Shown here one piece after another: positions 25,397 through 34,498 of a stretch of 64,000 bases of DNA. Below the pieces are notes generated by a model. It was not told the DNA's origin and searched no databases. It saw only the letters and a program-made list of their open reading frames with translations. Source of the DNA: Chitinimonas arctica (lineage in GTDB: Bacteria; Pseudomonadota; Gammaproteobacteria; Burkholderiales; Chitinimonadaceae); contig NZ_CP041730.1 in NCBI RefSeq assembly GCF_007431345.1, positions 62,001 to 126,000 on the forward strand. The letters run 5' to 3'. Both the position numbers and the translations under genes were made by a program. Positions within the stretch are counted from its first letter, which is position 1, and the number at the start of each line of letters is the position of its first letter.

Positions 25397-27307
25397 TCAA
25401 CGTTTCAAATAGCCGGACCGCACCGTGCGTCGGACCGGCAAACGATTCGCCCCACTCGGTGGTGGGGCGCGAGGTGCTTGGGCGGTGATTTCGGCTGGTC
25501 GGGCGGGTGGCGGTGAGGGTTGCGCGGCGGGTTCCGGTGCTTCATAGGCTGGCACAATGGTTCGCTTTGCCAACACCAGGCGCCGTTCGATCTTCAAGCC
25601 CTGGAGCGCGGCATAGGCGTAGGCCCGGCAGTCCAGTGCTTCATTGCGTGCGCCGGCCGGCTTCTCCCAAATACGAATCTCTTGACCGCGCTTGTCGGTC
25701 TTGGTGAGGCGCTTTTCGACGGTGGCCTGGGTAAACCAGTCTTCGTCGTAAGCCAGGGAGAAGTGGCAATAGCCTGCCTTGCCCTGCTCGGCGATCTTGA
25801 AGCGGGCATAGATAGCATCCTTGGCGGTATCCACCCCGATCATGTGCAGGGTATGGCCGCGATACTTCTTCGACTTGCTGTGCCGCTTGGGCCACACCGG
25901 TCGGGCACCGCCCTGGCCCTTGATTGCCCAGATATTGCGGGCACTGCGCGGGGTACAGAATTCGTACACTTGCTGCACCGAATGGCCACCCGAGTCGATA
26001 CAGGTTGCCATGACCCGCAGCGTGCGACCGTCTTCGGTTTGGCAACGCACGGTCGCCAGCAATTCATCCAGGCGTTGCCAGACATCCGGCTCGACGGTGG
26101 GGCCATGCAACACGATGGGCTCAATGCCCCAGGACTCTTCACCGATGCCCCAGCCGACCAGTTCGACTTCCAAGCGGTCGGGGTGGGTATCGACACCAGC
26201 CGTCACCACCAGCACGTCGGCTGGCAGGGTCTGGGCATCATAGCTTTCACGCCGCTTCGCCAGACCATCGGCATCGGCTTGCTCGCCCGCTTCCTCGTAG
26301 GGTTCGCCCATCGAGGTGTTCCACCACGTCTTCAGCTCCTCGGGATTGCCCTGGGCACTGAGGTATTCGGTGACGACTTCGGCGAACAAGCGCCAAGGCG
26401 AATACAGTTCGTTCAGGTGAAAGCCGGCAATACGGCTGGTCGGGTTGCCGGCGATCCACTGACCGCTTGCCAGCATGGCCGGCTTGTCAGCATCGGTGAT
26501 GACGCAGCCGTTTTGCGGGCAGACCATGCACGCTAGCTCTGGCTGGGCCGGGTCGAACAGCACATTGGCCCAGCGAAGCGTGTGCATATGGCTGCATTGC
26601 GGGCAAGGCACGTGATAGCGGCGCTGGTCCGAGCGCAGCCAGGCCCGCTCGATACGGCTCCTGCCCTTGATGCCGGGCGTACTGAACATCCCGATCTTTT
26701 TGCGGGAGCGGAAAGTAATCGTGCGCTTGCGGCCCAGGTTGACCGGGTCGCCTTCGGTACCGGCCGAGTCCGGGTAGCGGTCCACTTCGTCGAACAGCAC
26801 GATGCGGATGGGGCGGCTTGCCAGGCCGGCCGGCGCATTGGCGCCGATCAGCGTGATATGGCCGCCGGGGAAGTTCTTCTTGAGGATGGTATTGCCGCTG
26901 TCGCGGCTCTTCGCTTCCAGCACCTTGCCGCGCAGGGCCGGCGTGTCCCGGATCATTGGGGCCAAACGGTCCTTGGAAAATACCTCGGCCATTTCGACAG
27001 TCGGTTGCACGACCAGAATCGGCGACGGGTCTTCCGCGATAAAGCAGCCAATGACGGCTTTGAAAATCAGCGTCTTGCCGACTTGGGAGGAAGCCATTAC
27101 GGCGACTTCTTCGATGCCCTCCGCATGAAAGGCATCCATGATGCCGCGCTGATAAGGAGCGCGGTCCGTGCGAAACTTGCCGGCCTCGGCGCTATCCTCG
27201 GGCGAGAGATACAGCGCTTCGTCAGCCCACTGGCTGACCGTGATCCGCCTCGGCGGCGCCCACACCTTCGAGGCTAGGCGCAAGGCTTGTTGCAGGTTCG
27301 GGATCAT
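25397..27307 (-). CDS. Terminase large subunit, GpA family
   Basis: A 636-residue packaging motor. The N-terminal ATPase has MASSQVGKT (about residues 70-80) as Walker A and an IRIVLFDEVDRYP acidic motif as Walker B; a Cys-rich stretch (CPQC..HM, CMVCPQNGC) resembles a zinc site; the C-terminal part is the nuclease domain. It overlaps the small subunit by 86 bases. Confidence 0.95.
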   Translation of the reverse strand: MIPNLQQALRLASKVWAPPRRITVSQWADEALYLSPEDSAEAGKFRTDRAPYQRGIMDAFHAEGIEEVAVMASSQVGKTLIFKAVIGCFIAEDPSPILVVQPTVEMAEVFSKDRLAPMIRDTPALRGKVLEAKSRDSGNTILKKNFPGGHITLIGANAPAGLASRPIRIVLFDEVDRYPDSAGTEGDPVNLGRKRTITFRSRKKIGMFSTPGIKGRSRIERAWLRSDQRRYHVPCPQCSHMHTLRWANVLFDPAQPELACMVCPQNGCVITDADKPAMLASGQWIAGNPTSRIAGFHLNELYSPWRLFAEVVTEYLSAQGNPEELKTWWNTSMGEPYEEAGEQADADGLAKRRESYDAQTLPADVLVVTAGVDTHPDRLEVELVGWGIGEESWGIEPIVLHGPTVEPDVWQRLDELLATVRCQTEDGRTLRVMATCIDSGGHSVQQVYEFCTPRSARNIWAIKGQGGARPVWPKRHSKSKKYRGHTLHMIGVDTAKDAIYARFKIAEQGKAGYCHFSLAYDEDWFTQATVEKRLTKTDKRGQEIRIWEKPAGARNEALDCRAYAYAALQGLKIERRLVLAKRTIVPAYEAPEPAAQPSPPPARPAEITAQAPRAPPPSGANRLPVRRTVRSGYLKR

Positions 27308-27716
27308 CGGCGGGCTTCCAGTCGGCTAGCTCGGCGAGGGCTTCGTCTACCGCTTCGGTGAGGATTCGCTCGGCTTCCTTGGCGGTTCGGGCTTTGAGTA
27401 AGGATGGTGCCAGCCGGCCTGGCAGATTGAGTAGCTGGGACTTGGCGGCGGAGATCATTTCCGTCCAGGCTTGCACTGCATCGGCAGCCCGAATCAGTAC
27501 GCCATCAGCCAAGGCGTTCTCGCGCTCGACCTTGATGGCCTGGGCACGGGTTAAGCGGGTCTTCTCGCTATTGAGGTCGCCCACATCACCATTGAGCTGG
27601 CCGTTCACATGGCGGATGTAGCCGGTCACACAGGCGACGAGTTCGTATTGCCCACGCGCGGCGGGCTTGGGGAGGATGTGCTCTTTGACCAACTGCTGGA
27701 CCCGACGCGGGGTCAT
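27222..27716 (-). CDS. Terminase small subunit, Nu1-like
   Basis: A 164-residue protein that recognises packaging sites and loads the large subunit. It has a helix-turn-helix-like N-terminus (TPRRVQQLVKEHILPK) and an arginine/lysine-rich middle helix. Starting at the ATG loses the first helix of the domain; the frame is open upstream and codes for VSVDTLAKLLD, with an ATT at 27756-27758 preceded by GGAG. The true start may be that rare codon. Confidence 0.85.
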   Translation of the reverse strand: MTPRRVQQLVKEHILPKPAARGQYELVACVTGYIRHVNGQLNGDVGDLNSEKTRLTRAQAIKVERENALADGVLIRAADAVQAWTEMISAAKSQLLNLPGRLAPSLLKARTAKEAERILTEAVDEALAELADWKPADDPEPATSLAPSLEGVGAAEADHGQPVG

Positions 27717-27946
27717 ATCCAGCAGCTTGGCGAGGGTATCGACGGAAACTGTGGGAATGGGACTCCAAACGCTTCAAAACGAAACGGTTTGATGGGTAAA
27801 TTCGTTTGGGCTGAACGCCACTGGAGCGGCTAGCGCAACTGGGGAATCTGCTGAAAGCCTTATGCCACAAGGCTTTGTGCGGAGCCGTGGGAGAGGGTCT
27901 GCACAACTAGGCCGATAGGAAACGAAACCGACGAAAAACTTGGTAA

Positions 27947-28231
27947 CTAGCTGGATCGCGCGGGTATGCCGACCCGCACTGGGGAGAGATTGCGAGGGAC
28001 CCCGACGCATCTGCAATAAAGCGCATGTTCTTCGTGCTTATGCGGACTAGACATCTCTGTTGGGCTTCCGTCACCTGCTGTTGGGATGATCGCAATCTCT
28101 CCTCCGCAATCATCCTTAGCGTCTATGTAGAGTGACAGTTCGTCAACCAAAGCAGTTACATCCGACAGATCGGAAATCTTCTCCGCACTGTAAAATAGCC
28201 AATTATGAGCTATAAAACCAGGATAGCTCAA
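27947..28231 (-). CDS. Hypothetical small protein, uncertain
   Basis: A 94-residue frame opening with TTG, in the gap between the terminase and the cargo gene at 28.3 kb. It contains an acidic helical part (VTALVDELSLYIDAKDD) and a His/Cys-bearing stretch (PHKHEEHALYCRC). No good ribosome binding site or family was seen. It runs divergently from the membrane cargo protein. Confidence 0.3.
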   Translation of the reverse strand: MSYPGFIAHNWLFYSAEKISDLSDVTALVDELSLYIDAKDDCGGEIAIIPTAGDGSPTEMSSPHKHEEHALYCRCVGVPRNLSPVRVGIPARSS

Positions 28232-28340
28232 AACCCATTAGAGTACTTTAGGTTTAAAATTCAGCATCGACCACGCGGAATACTTGCTTTACACAAGCCT
28301 TAATTCGGCACAGCTACAGTATTATCAAGCAGGAGGCATT

Positions 28341-29252
28341 TTGAAAAACCACATAATAACCAATTTAAAAACCATAATCTCGTCTGTGGTCATGCTACTG
28401 CTTGGAATATTGCTTCTCGTAATTAGCGAAGTTATAATATTCCCCGCTGACTACACTTGGATTAAGCCCGTCGTATCAAATCTCGGAGGGCTTCTTGTGG
28501 CTACCTTATCTATAGCGCTAATGTGGGAGCTTTTCTCCAAAAGATCATTTCTCAACGAAATACTAGAAAAAACTGGGCTGGCAGATGAGATAAAACTTTC
28601 TGGCCTCATTGGAATTTCGACCAATCCGGTAAAAGGTCCAGATTTCTCTAAACTAATTAAAAGTGCGGAGCGACTGGATATCTTTGTTTGCTACGCCAAC
28701 ACATGGCGAGCAACACACGAAGAGGATCTGAAATTTCTGGCTAAGAAGAAAGGCTGTCGCATACGTCTAATTATTCCCAACCCAGACAATGCCGAAATAA
28801 TGAAAGATCTTACCCGCAGGTTCGATGCGCCTAGTGAACAGCAAATGTCGGAAAGAATAAAAAGTGCAATAAGTGAATACAAATCACTCTTCGCCGCAGT
28901 AAATAACTCAACATTAGATTTTAGCATATGGATACATGATGAAAACCCTGTCACAAGTTTTTATAGATTTGATCGAATTGCAGTGCTAACCCTTTATAAA
29001 CATGCAAGAGGACGCGGGAATGTACCAACCTTGATTTCGGACAGAGATGGCTCTCTGTATAATTATGTTGAGTCGGAGATTGATGCAATGATAAAGGGGG
29101 GAATGACAAACCGGCATTGGCAAAAAAAATATATCCATAGTTTTTCATCCAGCTGGCCAATCTTAGGCTATACATTTCGCTTTACTCTCGCCTTCGTGGA
29201 CTCAGTCTATCAGATATTTGCAACATCCCTCCTTGGAAAACCTGCTCCCTAG
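28341..29252 (+). CDS. Two-TM cargo protein with DUF5919-like domain
   Basis: A protein of about 303 residues. AGGAGG 4 bases before the TTG at 28341 decides this start. Two membrane helices (about residues 11-33 and 45-62) anchor a cytosolic domain with LDIFVCYANTWR, IRLIIPNPDN, RRFDAPSE and a late YRFDRIA..LY block. That series resembles the DUF5919 fold found in signalling and suspected defence proteins. AT-rich, and opposite in strand to the late genes. An antiphage or superinfection exclusion role is inference. Confidence 0.6.
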   Translation: MKNHIITNLKTIISSVVMLLLGILLLVISEVIIFPADYTWIKPVVSNLGGLLVATLSIALMWELFSKRSFLNEILEKTGLADEIKLSGLIGISTNPVKGPDFSKLIKSAERLDIFVCYANTWRATHEEDLKFLAKKKGCRIRLIIPNPDNAEIMKDLTRRFDAPSEQQMSERIKSAISEYKSLFAAVNNSTLDFSIWIHDENPVTSFYRFDRIAVLTLYKHARGRGNVPTLISDRDGSLYNYVESEIDAMIKGGMTNRHWQKKYIHSFSSSWPILGYTFRFTLAFVDSVYQIFATSLLGKPAP

Positions 29253-29335
29253 GCCATCGTTGTTAAGCTCGGATCACCGGATAGGTCCAGCCCAACGTCG
29301 ATGGATGGTTCACTATCCACAATATGACATGCGAA

Positions 29336-30472
29336 CTAGGGAACCGACGCCAAAAGTTCTTGTGCCATACGGAAGATATCTCTGTCCTGCTCTATCCCGA
29401 TAAAACTGCATCCTGCCTCCTGCGCAGCGACACCGGTTGAGCCCGAGCCCATAAACGCATCCAGTACCACATGGCCCGGCCGGGTCGAAGTGGTCATGAT
29501 ATGCCGCATCAAATCGAGCGGCTTCTCGCATGGGTGCTTGCCCTTACGCGGTTTCGCAGGCGGAAATTGCCACACATCGGTGTTCGGCACGTCTGGTGTG
29601 ATGCGAAAGCTACGGCGCAGCGTCTCGTACTCCTGCTTAAGGGTTTCATACTCCTTCCGCAGAAATTGATAGTCGGCTTTCAGGTAGGCGTATTCCTTGG
29701 TCAAACTGGAGTAGGTACGGTCCAGCACACCTGTATGTTGTCGGTTGAATAGTTCCCGCAGCCACAGATAGGCCGCTTGGGTCGGTAGCGCCCATTGGGA
29801 ACGACCGAACCAATGTGAACTCATGCCGCCCTTTGCTGTATTCCCTCGCTATTGCCGCCATTCGGCATCAATAGCGGCGGGCGACCAGCTAGCCTTTTGG
29901 CGTTCACCGTCCAGATAGGCACGTAGCGGCTCGAAAATGGTGCTGCGCAGCTGATTGCATTTTGCCGAGTAGCCATCGGGGCTGCGTGTGATCTGCTCAG
30001 CAGCATAATTTTCGGCAAAGATAATATGCTCGGTCTGCGGCATAAATGCGCGTTGTGTTGCGCGACATTGACGCAAAAAGATGCCGGTCGGTTTGGCCCA
30101 GACAATATGGTTGAGTACTCGAAGGCGCTGGGCGATCAGCAACTCCACGCGTGCAGCCATTTGCGGTGAGGCAAACAGGTAGAGCGAGCCATTCGGCTTA
30201 AGCAGGCGGGCGAACTGGTCTAATACTTGGCCCATCCACACGGCAAAGTCGTCGGCGGTTTTCCATTGTCGGTCCCAGCTGTCGGACTTGACCTTGTAGT
30301 AGGGTGGATCGGTGATGATGGCATCGACGCTGTTGTCGGGCATGGCGGCCATCACGGCCAAGCAGTCACCCTGATAGAGAGATAGCCTTGCGGATTCGCC
30401 TTGATCCGCCAGCCATTGGGCTATATCGCCAGTATTCGCATTGCCTTGCTGGTTAGTATGCAGTCCTTCCAT
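29336..30472 (-). CDS. Phage DNA adenine/cytosine-N4 methyltransferase, interrupted by an in-frame amber codon
   Basis: Two blocks in one frame make a beta-class methyltransferase: the catalytic TDPPYY (motif IV) comes first, then a target region, a coiled coil of KEYETL-type repeats, and the SAM-binding DAFMGSGSTG (motif I) at the end. A TAG at 29849-29851 splits them after ..DAEWRQ; downstream sequence continues with GGMSSHWFGRSQW, as in intact relatives. There is no frameshift. It could be a mutation, a sequencing error, or amber readthrough. The start at 30472 lies within com; the open frame reaches 30526. Confidence 0.75.
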
Positions 30473-30629
30473 GGGCTTGCGTCTCTTCGACGCTCGTCTG
30501 GCGTTCCTGCACGGTGCTCGGGGCACTCAAGTGATTGAGGGTATTGCAGCGGGGGCACTTGATGTTCAAGCGGATATAGCTGCCTTCGGCCAGCTTACGG
30601 TTGCACTGACCACATCGGTTTTCTTGCAT
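30453..30629 (-). CDS. com: Com-family zinc-finger translational regulator
   Basis: A 58-residue protein beginning MQENRCGQCNRKLAEG and continuing IKCPRCNTLNHL. Two CxxC pairs form the zinc finger of phage Mu Com, which opens the mom mRNA for translation. Here the gene overlaps the start of a methyltransferase by 20 bases, replacing mom with a standard methylase. The overlap suggests Com controls its translation. Confidence 0.85.
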   Translation of the reverse strand: MQENRCGQCNRKLAEGSYIRLNIKCPRCNTLNHLSAPSTVQERQTSVEETQAHGRTAY

Positions 30630-30782
30630 TGCGCGTCCTATTTTTGTCGTGCTAGGCTCGCCACCCTTCGCGAGGGGGAGAGGCCTTGGCTAAGACCGCA
30701 GTAGGGTTGCGCTTTGAAGTGGTCGGCATCGTGTTACAGCACGGCGCCGCTCGCCTCTTCTCATACCCTGAGGACGGAAACG

Positions 30783-30813
30783 AAAAAGCCCGCGCAGCGT
30801 GAACTGAGCGGGC
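30783..30813 (-). terminator. Terminator after the SIR2-family gene
   Basis: GCCCGC and GCGGGC pair with a 14-base loop, followed on the minus strand by TTTTT. It lies about 75 bases beyond the SIR2-gene stop, separating it from com and the methyltransferase. Confidence 0.75.
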
Positions 30814-30886
30814 CTAGGCGCACCTTCCTTCGGAAAGTAGCAAAACTATACGCGTTTTGTACGGAATTGGAAAGTACCATTTAACA

Positions 30887-32434
30887 TCACCACCCCCATC
30901 GTAAACGATCATAAAGAGCTGCAAGCTTTCTGAAGTTACTAGCATAAGGTGATGTTGCGTGATCCAGCTTCTCTTCGTTGTCCAAAAGAAATTTTTTAAG
31001 CTCATCTAAATCTATATCTACTTTTGAGAGAAAAGGAATAAAGCAAGCGGCTTGGGCTGCAGTACAGCTAGATATGATTTCAGCCATAGCCTGGTTACCT
31101 CTTTTCAAAAATGCACGCTTACACGATTTTATTTTAAAGTCGTCCAGTTCGCGATTTACCCATTTATCAAGTCCAAGCTGTTTTTGTTGATATTGACTTG
31201 CATCGCAAATGCCAATTTCACGCAAATACTTAAAGACGGGAATATTTTTCGTGTGTTTCCCTGCGCTTTTAATTACATTGGCAATTATCATTTCTGCATC
31301 ATATTTTTTGTTTTCATGCAGCAAGTCGTCTATCAAATCTTTCGTTTCAATTACTTCGTAACCAACTTTTCCAATATCCGGCATGGTATACGAAGTTACG
31401 CCAACCCCCACCAGAAACTCAACATCTTCTTTTTGCTCTATTTCATCCAGATCCACGACGCTTAATTTTTTCTCAGGCTCAAGTGACTTTACAAGTTCAT
31501 AGAGTTGCTCTTTACAATAACGAAGTATTCTGGCGGGAATTTTACGTTTTACGGCATTTAATGCCCTGTATACTTCCGAGAAATCATTGGTCGCCACCAA
31601 AATCAATGGAATCTGGACGCCATCAATTGTAATATAGGTGTCAGAAATTCCGCTTTCCGCACCTTCTTTAACTCTCTGGACAAATATTAAATTCTTCCGC
31701 AATTTCTCCAGATTATCCTTCCCAACGCAAAGGGAGATTGCTCGTAATAAATCCGATACATTCTCATCGGAAATTGAGTATCCAATAAAGACCACCGGAT
31801 GCTCCACGAACACCGTAATTAGTTTAGCAGCTAGATATGGGTTTTTCTTGTTAAACTCCAGGTAGTCATCCGACGTTAGAACTAATGACTCAGGCTTGGT
31901 GGCGCACCCATGTATTTTATAAATCTCCCCAATTTCCTGTGGGGTTGAAAATAAAAGCTCATTTTGACCAACATACACCCTGTAATCTGGGAAAAGTTGC
32001 TCCAGAAATACATCCCAATTCGTGGTTATTACACCATCCACATTCAAACCGGAAAGCAACTCTATCTCTTCAATCCAACTGGATTTATTTACATCAAGAT
32101 CACTAAGTGGCATTAAATAATTACATATTTCAATACGTAAGGCTGAAGTCGAGTGCGATATTCCCCCTTTGTACTGCTCGACACTTTTTTTGTATTCATT
32201 TGCACTCCACCAATAGTCATTGAATTCTTTGGTAAGTATTTTTGCTGCTTTCGGCAGGCTTCCATCAGCACTAGCCAAATAGTATTCGATTGGTTTTCCT
32301 GTCACGCAGAATCTTGAAAGAAGGTCTTTCCAATCTTCCAGACCAAGATAGCGCCTGGAAAAACCCGACCCTACAAATAAGAACGGGCCTGCTGCCCGCG
32401 TTTTTAAAATCTCTGTAAGCCTTGCCTCAACCAT
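30887..32434 (-). CDS. SIR2-family NAD-binding protein, putative antiphage effector
   Basis: A 515-residue protein with an N-terminal SIR2-like domain: GSGFS at 22-26, TTNWD at 137-141, the catalytic-type histidine H175 in IYKIHG, SDDY at 188-191 and GYSISDENV at 218-226. The remaining 250 residues are mainly helical and unassigned. SIR2-domain proteins in many defence systems destroy NAD+ on infection and stop phage growth. GAGGG precedes the ATG. It is AT-rich and stands alone, with no HerA or TIR partner nearby. Confidence 0.8.
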   Translation of the reverse strand: MVEARLTEILKTRAAGPFLFVGSGFSRRYLGLEDWKDLLSRFCVTGKPIEYYLASADGSLPKAAKILTKEFNDYWWSANEYKKSVEQYKGGISHSTSALRIEICNYLMPLSDLDVNKSSWIEEIELLSGLNVDGVITTNWDVFLEQLFPDYRVYVGQNELLFSTPQEIGEIYKIHGCATKPESLVLTSDDYLEFNKKNPYLAAKLITVFVEHPVVFIGYSISDENVSDLLRAISLCVGKDNLEKLRKNLIFVQRVKEGAESGISDTYITIDGVQIPLILVATNDFSEVYRALNAVKRKIPARILRYCKEQLYELVKSLEPEKKLSVVDLDEIEQKEDVEFLVGVGVTSYTMPDIGKVGYEVIETKDLIDDLLHENKKYDAEMIIANVIKSAGKHTKNIPVFKYLREIGICDASQYQQKQLGLDKWVNRELDDFKIKSCKRAFLKRGNQAMAEIISSCTAAQAACFIPFLSKVDIDLDELKKFLLDNEEKLDHATSPYASNFRKLAALYDRLRWGW

Positions 32435-32693
32435 TGGTCATCCCTCAGTGTCCATAAAATTAATTAGTAGGTCTCTTACCTGGGCGCGACATAAGCATAG
32501 CAGCCGATTAGAAACAATCAAGTACGCACATCCCTTTGAATTTTTATTCACTTTTCAGCTGCATACAAAATCCACCTTACTCTGGAAAGGATAGGAGATG
32601 CCCTGCGCCCTGATCTCCCATCCTGCCATCTCCACAACAGCGTTTATGCCCTTTTTCGACAGCACGGCAGGGTATTTTTCCCCGCCTGTACTG

Positions 32694-33302
32694 TTAGGCT
32701 GAGCACTCGATTGTGTCTTCAACTATTTCCGGCGTAAATCGTTCGAGCAACTGCTCCATCGCTTTGTTCTCCAATTCCACTACTCGCCCACGTACCCGCT
32801 TGTAGATATCCGCAAAGGTTGTATGCGCCATCCCCAGCTTGGCGGCCACCTCGCGATAGCTGCCTTCCACTACCCGACGATCCGACACTCGCGCGACGAT
32901 CAGGTCTATCGTGTCGCGGTTGTAGCGGCCGAACACCGGTGCCAGGTACTCCGATAGCGCCCGGATTGCCTCGTAGCGAACCGGCGAGAATAGGAAGCGG
33001 CGTTTGCCGTTTTCCTCGACGCGTTCGGCGGGCTCATAGCGGGCCACGATGGCGCAACGCTCTGCCCAGGGCAGATGATCGTCGACCATCTGGCGAATCA
33101 TGGCGCATTGGGCGCGGACTTCAATGCGGTCCAGGCCACTGAAGTCCACCGAGGTATTCGTCGCACCGGGTTCTTCCCAGATACCCAGATCCATCATGAT
33201 GCGTCGCAGTGCCTTGGTCATGGCGCTTTCGGCCCCGATCTCGTAGGCCTGGATGGTGTAGGCGAAATGGAGTGCTTGCGGCACGCTCTTAAAAATTGCC
33301 AT
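32694..33302 (-). CDS. Putative late-gene regulator (Q-like antiterminator or HTH activator)
   Basis: A 202-residue protein with a C-terminal helix-turn-helix (SYREVAAKLGMAHTTFADIYKRVRGR). It is the last gene of the replication cluster and lies upstream of the late operon, where lambdoid phages carry Q. The late operon contains internal terminators, so an antiterminator is expected. Sequence alone does not prove that function. Confidence 0.6.
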   Translation of the reverse strand: MAIFKSVPQALHFAYTIQAYEIGAESAMTKALRRIMMDLGIWEEPGATNTSVDFSGLDRIEVRAQCAMIRQMVDDHLPWAERCAIVARYEPAERVEENGKRRFLFSPVRYEAIRALSEYLAPVFGRYNRDTIDLIVARVSDRRVVEGSYREVAAKLGMAHTTFADIYKRVRGRVVELENKAMEQLLERFTPEIVEDTIECSA

Positions 33303-33517
33303 TAGCGGCCCCCCTTACGTTGTCCATACAGTTCAGTAGCGATATTGCTCAGGTGCAGGCGATCCCAGTCGTCGCGGACGTCATCCAATCGCACCACCAG
33401 CACGCCTTGCTTGTGCCAGGCAGCAGCGCGCAGTTGCTTCAGCTCGGCATCGCCGGCCGGACCAGTCGCGGCATGGTTAGCCAGGCTGCTACGGACAGCC
33501 TTGTGTGGAGTCATCAT
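33302..33517 (-). CDS. Small hypothetical protein of the nin-like region
   Basis: A 71-residue protein with GGAGG 5 bases before the ATG at 33517 and an ATGA-type overlap with rusA. It ends in LSNIATELYGQRKGGR. It is coupled to the regulator downstream (1-base contact). No family recognised. Confidence 0.6.
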   Translation of the reverse strand: MMTPHKAVRSSLANHAATGPAGDAELKQLRAAAWHKQGVLVVRLDDVRDDWDRLHLSNIATELYGQRKGGR

Positions 33518-33981
33518 GCTGCCTCCACTTCCAGCGCCTGGATGGAGACGGCCACACCGGGCAGTTCGCCATAGCGCTTCTGTTTGCACACGTCGACCAC
33601 TTGCATGTCATCGCGCCAGGCCACACCGTTCAAGCCGTCAAAGATCGCCTTCTCGACATTGTCGATATCGGGCTTGGTGGTCGGCAGCACGCGACCAGCG
33701 AGGGCATGCTCGCGGCGGCGCTTGGACCAGGAACGCGGTACCGAGACGGTGATGCGCATAGTCACGGCGACGGCACCCTCAAGAGGCGCAGCACCTTCCA
33801 TTGCTTGTGCGGCGCTATGCGCGACCAAGCCCTCGTAAGCGACGGTCTTCTCCGGCGTCTTGATGCCGGCCTTTTTGCCCCAGCGCACGATACGACCGCG
33901 GCCCTTGCCTTGCGGCTCGCCGGGCACGGTAAAACTCAGTGTCTTTAGTTCCATATTGCTTTCTGTAGTTATCGGGTTCAT
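33514..33981 (-). CDS. rusA: RusA-family Holliday junction resolvase
   Basis: About 155 residues. The family opening LSFTVPGEPQGKGRGR and the acidic active-site region KPDIDNVEKAIFDGLNG with WRDDMQV are clear. RusA cuts Holliday junctions, clearing branches before packaging. The ATG at 33981 overlaps the upstream stop as ATGA; an internal ATG at 33954 would give the shorter classical length. Confidence 0.92.
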   Translation of the reverse strand: MNPITTESNMELKTLSFTVPGEPQGKGRGRIVRWGKKAGIKTPEKTVAYEGLVAHSAAQAMEGAAPLEGAVAVTMRITVSVPRSWSKRRREHALAGRVLPTTKPDIDNVEKAIFDGLNGVAWRDDMQVVDVCKQKRYGELPGVAVSIQALEVEAA

Positions 33982-34193
33982 GCCCATTGCGGTCCCATTT
34001 TCGGGAGGCTGACCGCATAGCCAGTTTCAGTGAAGGCGCCGCACCGGGCTGCCCAGGCAGTCGGGTTGGGCGGGCCAGTGAGGGTGCCAGGCCTGTATGG
34101 CGTGCCATCCGCTTTGCGCACCCGGCCACGCAGGATGGCGCCGCAGTTGGCGAAGACCGATAGCTCGGCGCAGCGTCGGCAGTCCGGGCTCAT
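33978..34193 (-). CDS. Small cysteine-containing nin-region protein
   Basis: A 71-residue protein starting MSPDCRRCAELSVFANCG. Cysteines near positions 5, 8 and 17 suggest a small metal site. It is linked by ATGA overlaps to DUF1364 upstream and rusA downstream, so it is translated as part of that string. Function unknown. Confidence 0.65.
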   Translation of the reverse strand: MSPDCRRCAELSVFANCGAILRGRVRKADGTPYRPGTLTGPPNPTAWAARCGAFTETGYAVSLPKMGPQWA

Positions 34194-34498
34194 CCGGCCA
34201 CCTTGACCAGACCGAGCGCCACCCAACGGCGAAGGGTGCGGCTTTGCGCACGGCGCAGATACCAGTCCTTCTCGCCAGGTGCGAAGGCATGCCGTACCCG
34301 GCCGTCGATTGCGTCATGGCATTCCCAGCACCCGAACGCGGCGCTGATGTCGTCCGCCTTCAGCCCCATGCCATGGCTTTCATCCGGCAGATGGCACAAC
34401 ACCACGGTGTCGGTCCGCCCCTGGCAGACACCTGCAATCTGGAAGGTGCAGTCTTCGCCTTGGGCACTGCCGCGCAGCTTCTTGCTGTGGATGCTCAT
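34190..34498 (-). CDS. DUF1364 family putative nuclease
   Basis: A 102-residue protein starting MSIHSKKLRGSAQG. Cysteines and histidines (CTFQIAGVC, LCHLPD, GCWECHDAIDGR) form an HNH-like metal pattern seen in DUF1364 proteins of lambdoid phages. The ATG at 34498 overlaps the ninB stop. The longer open frame to 34729 lies inside ninB and is rejected. Confidence 0.82.
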   Translation of the reverse strand: MSIHSKKLRGSAQGEDCTFQIAGVCQGRTDTVVLCHLPDESHGMGLKADDISAAFGCWECHDAIDGRVRHAFAPGEKDWYLRRAQSRTLRRWVALGLVKVAG

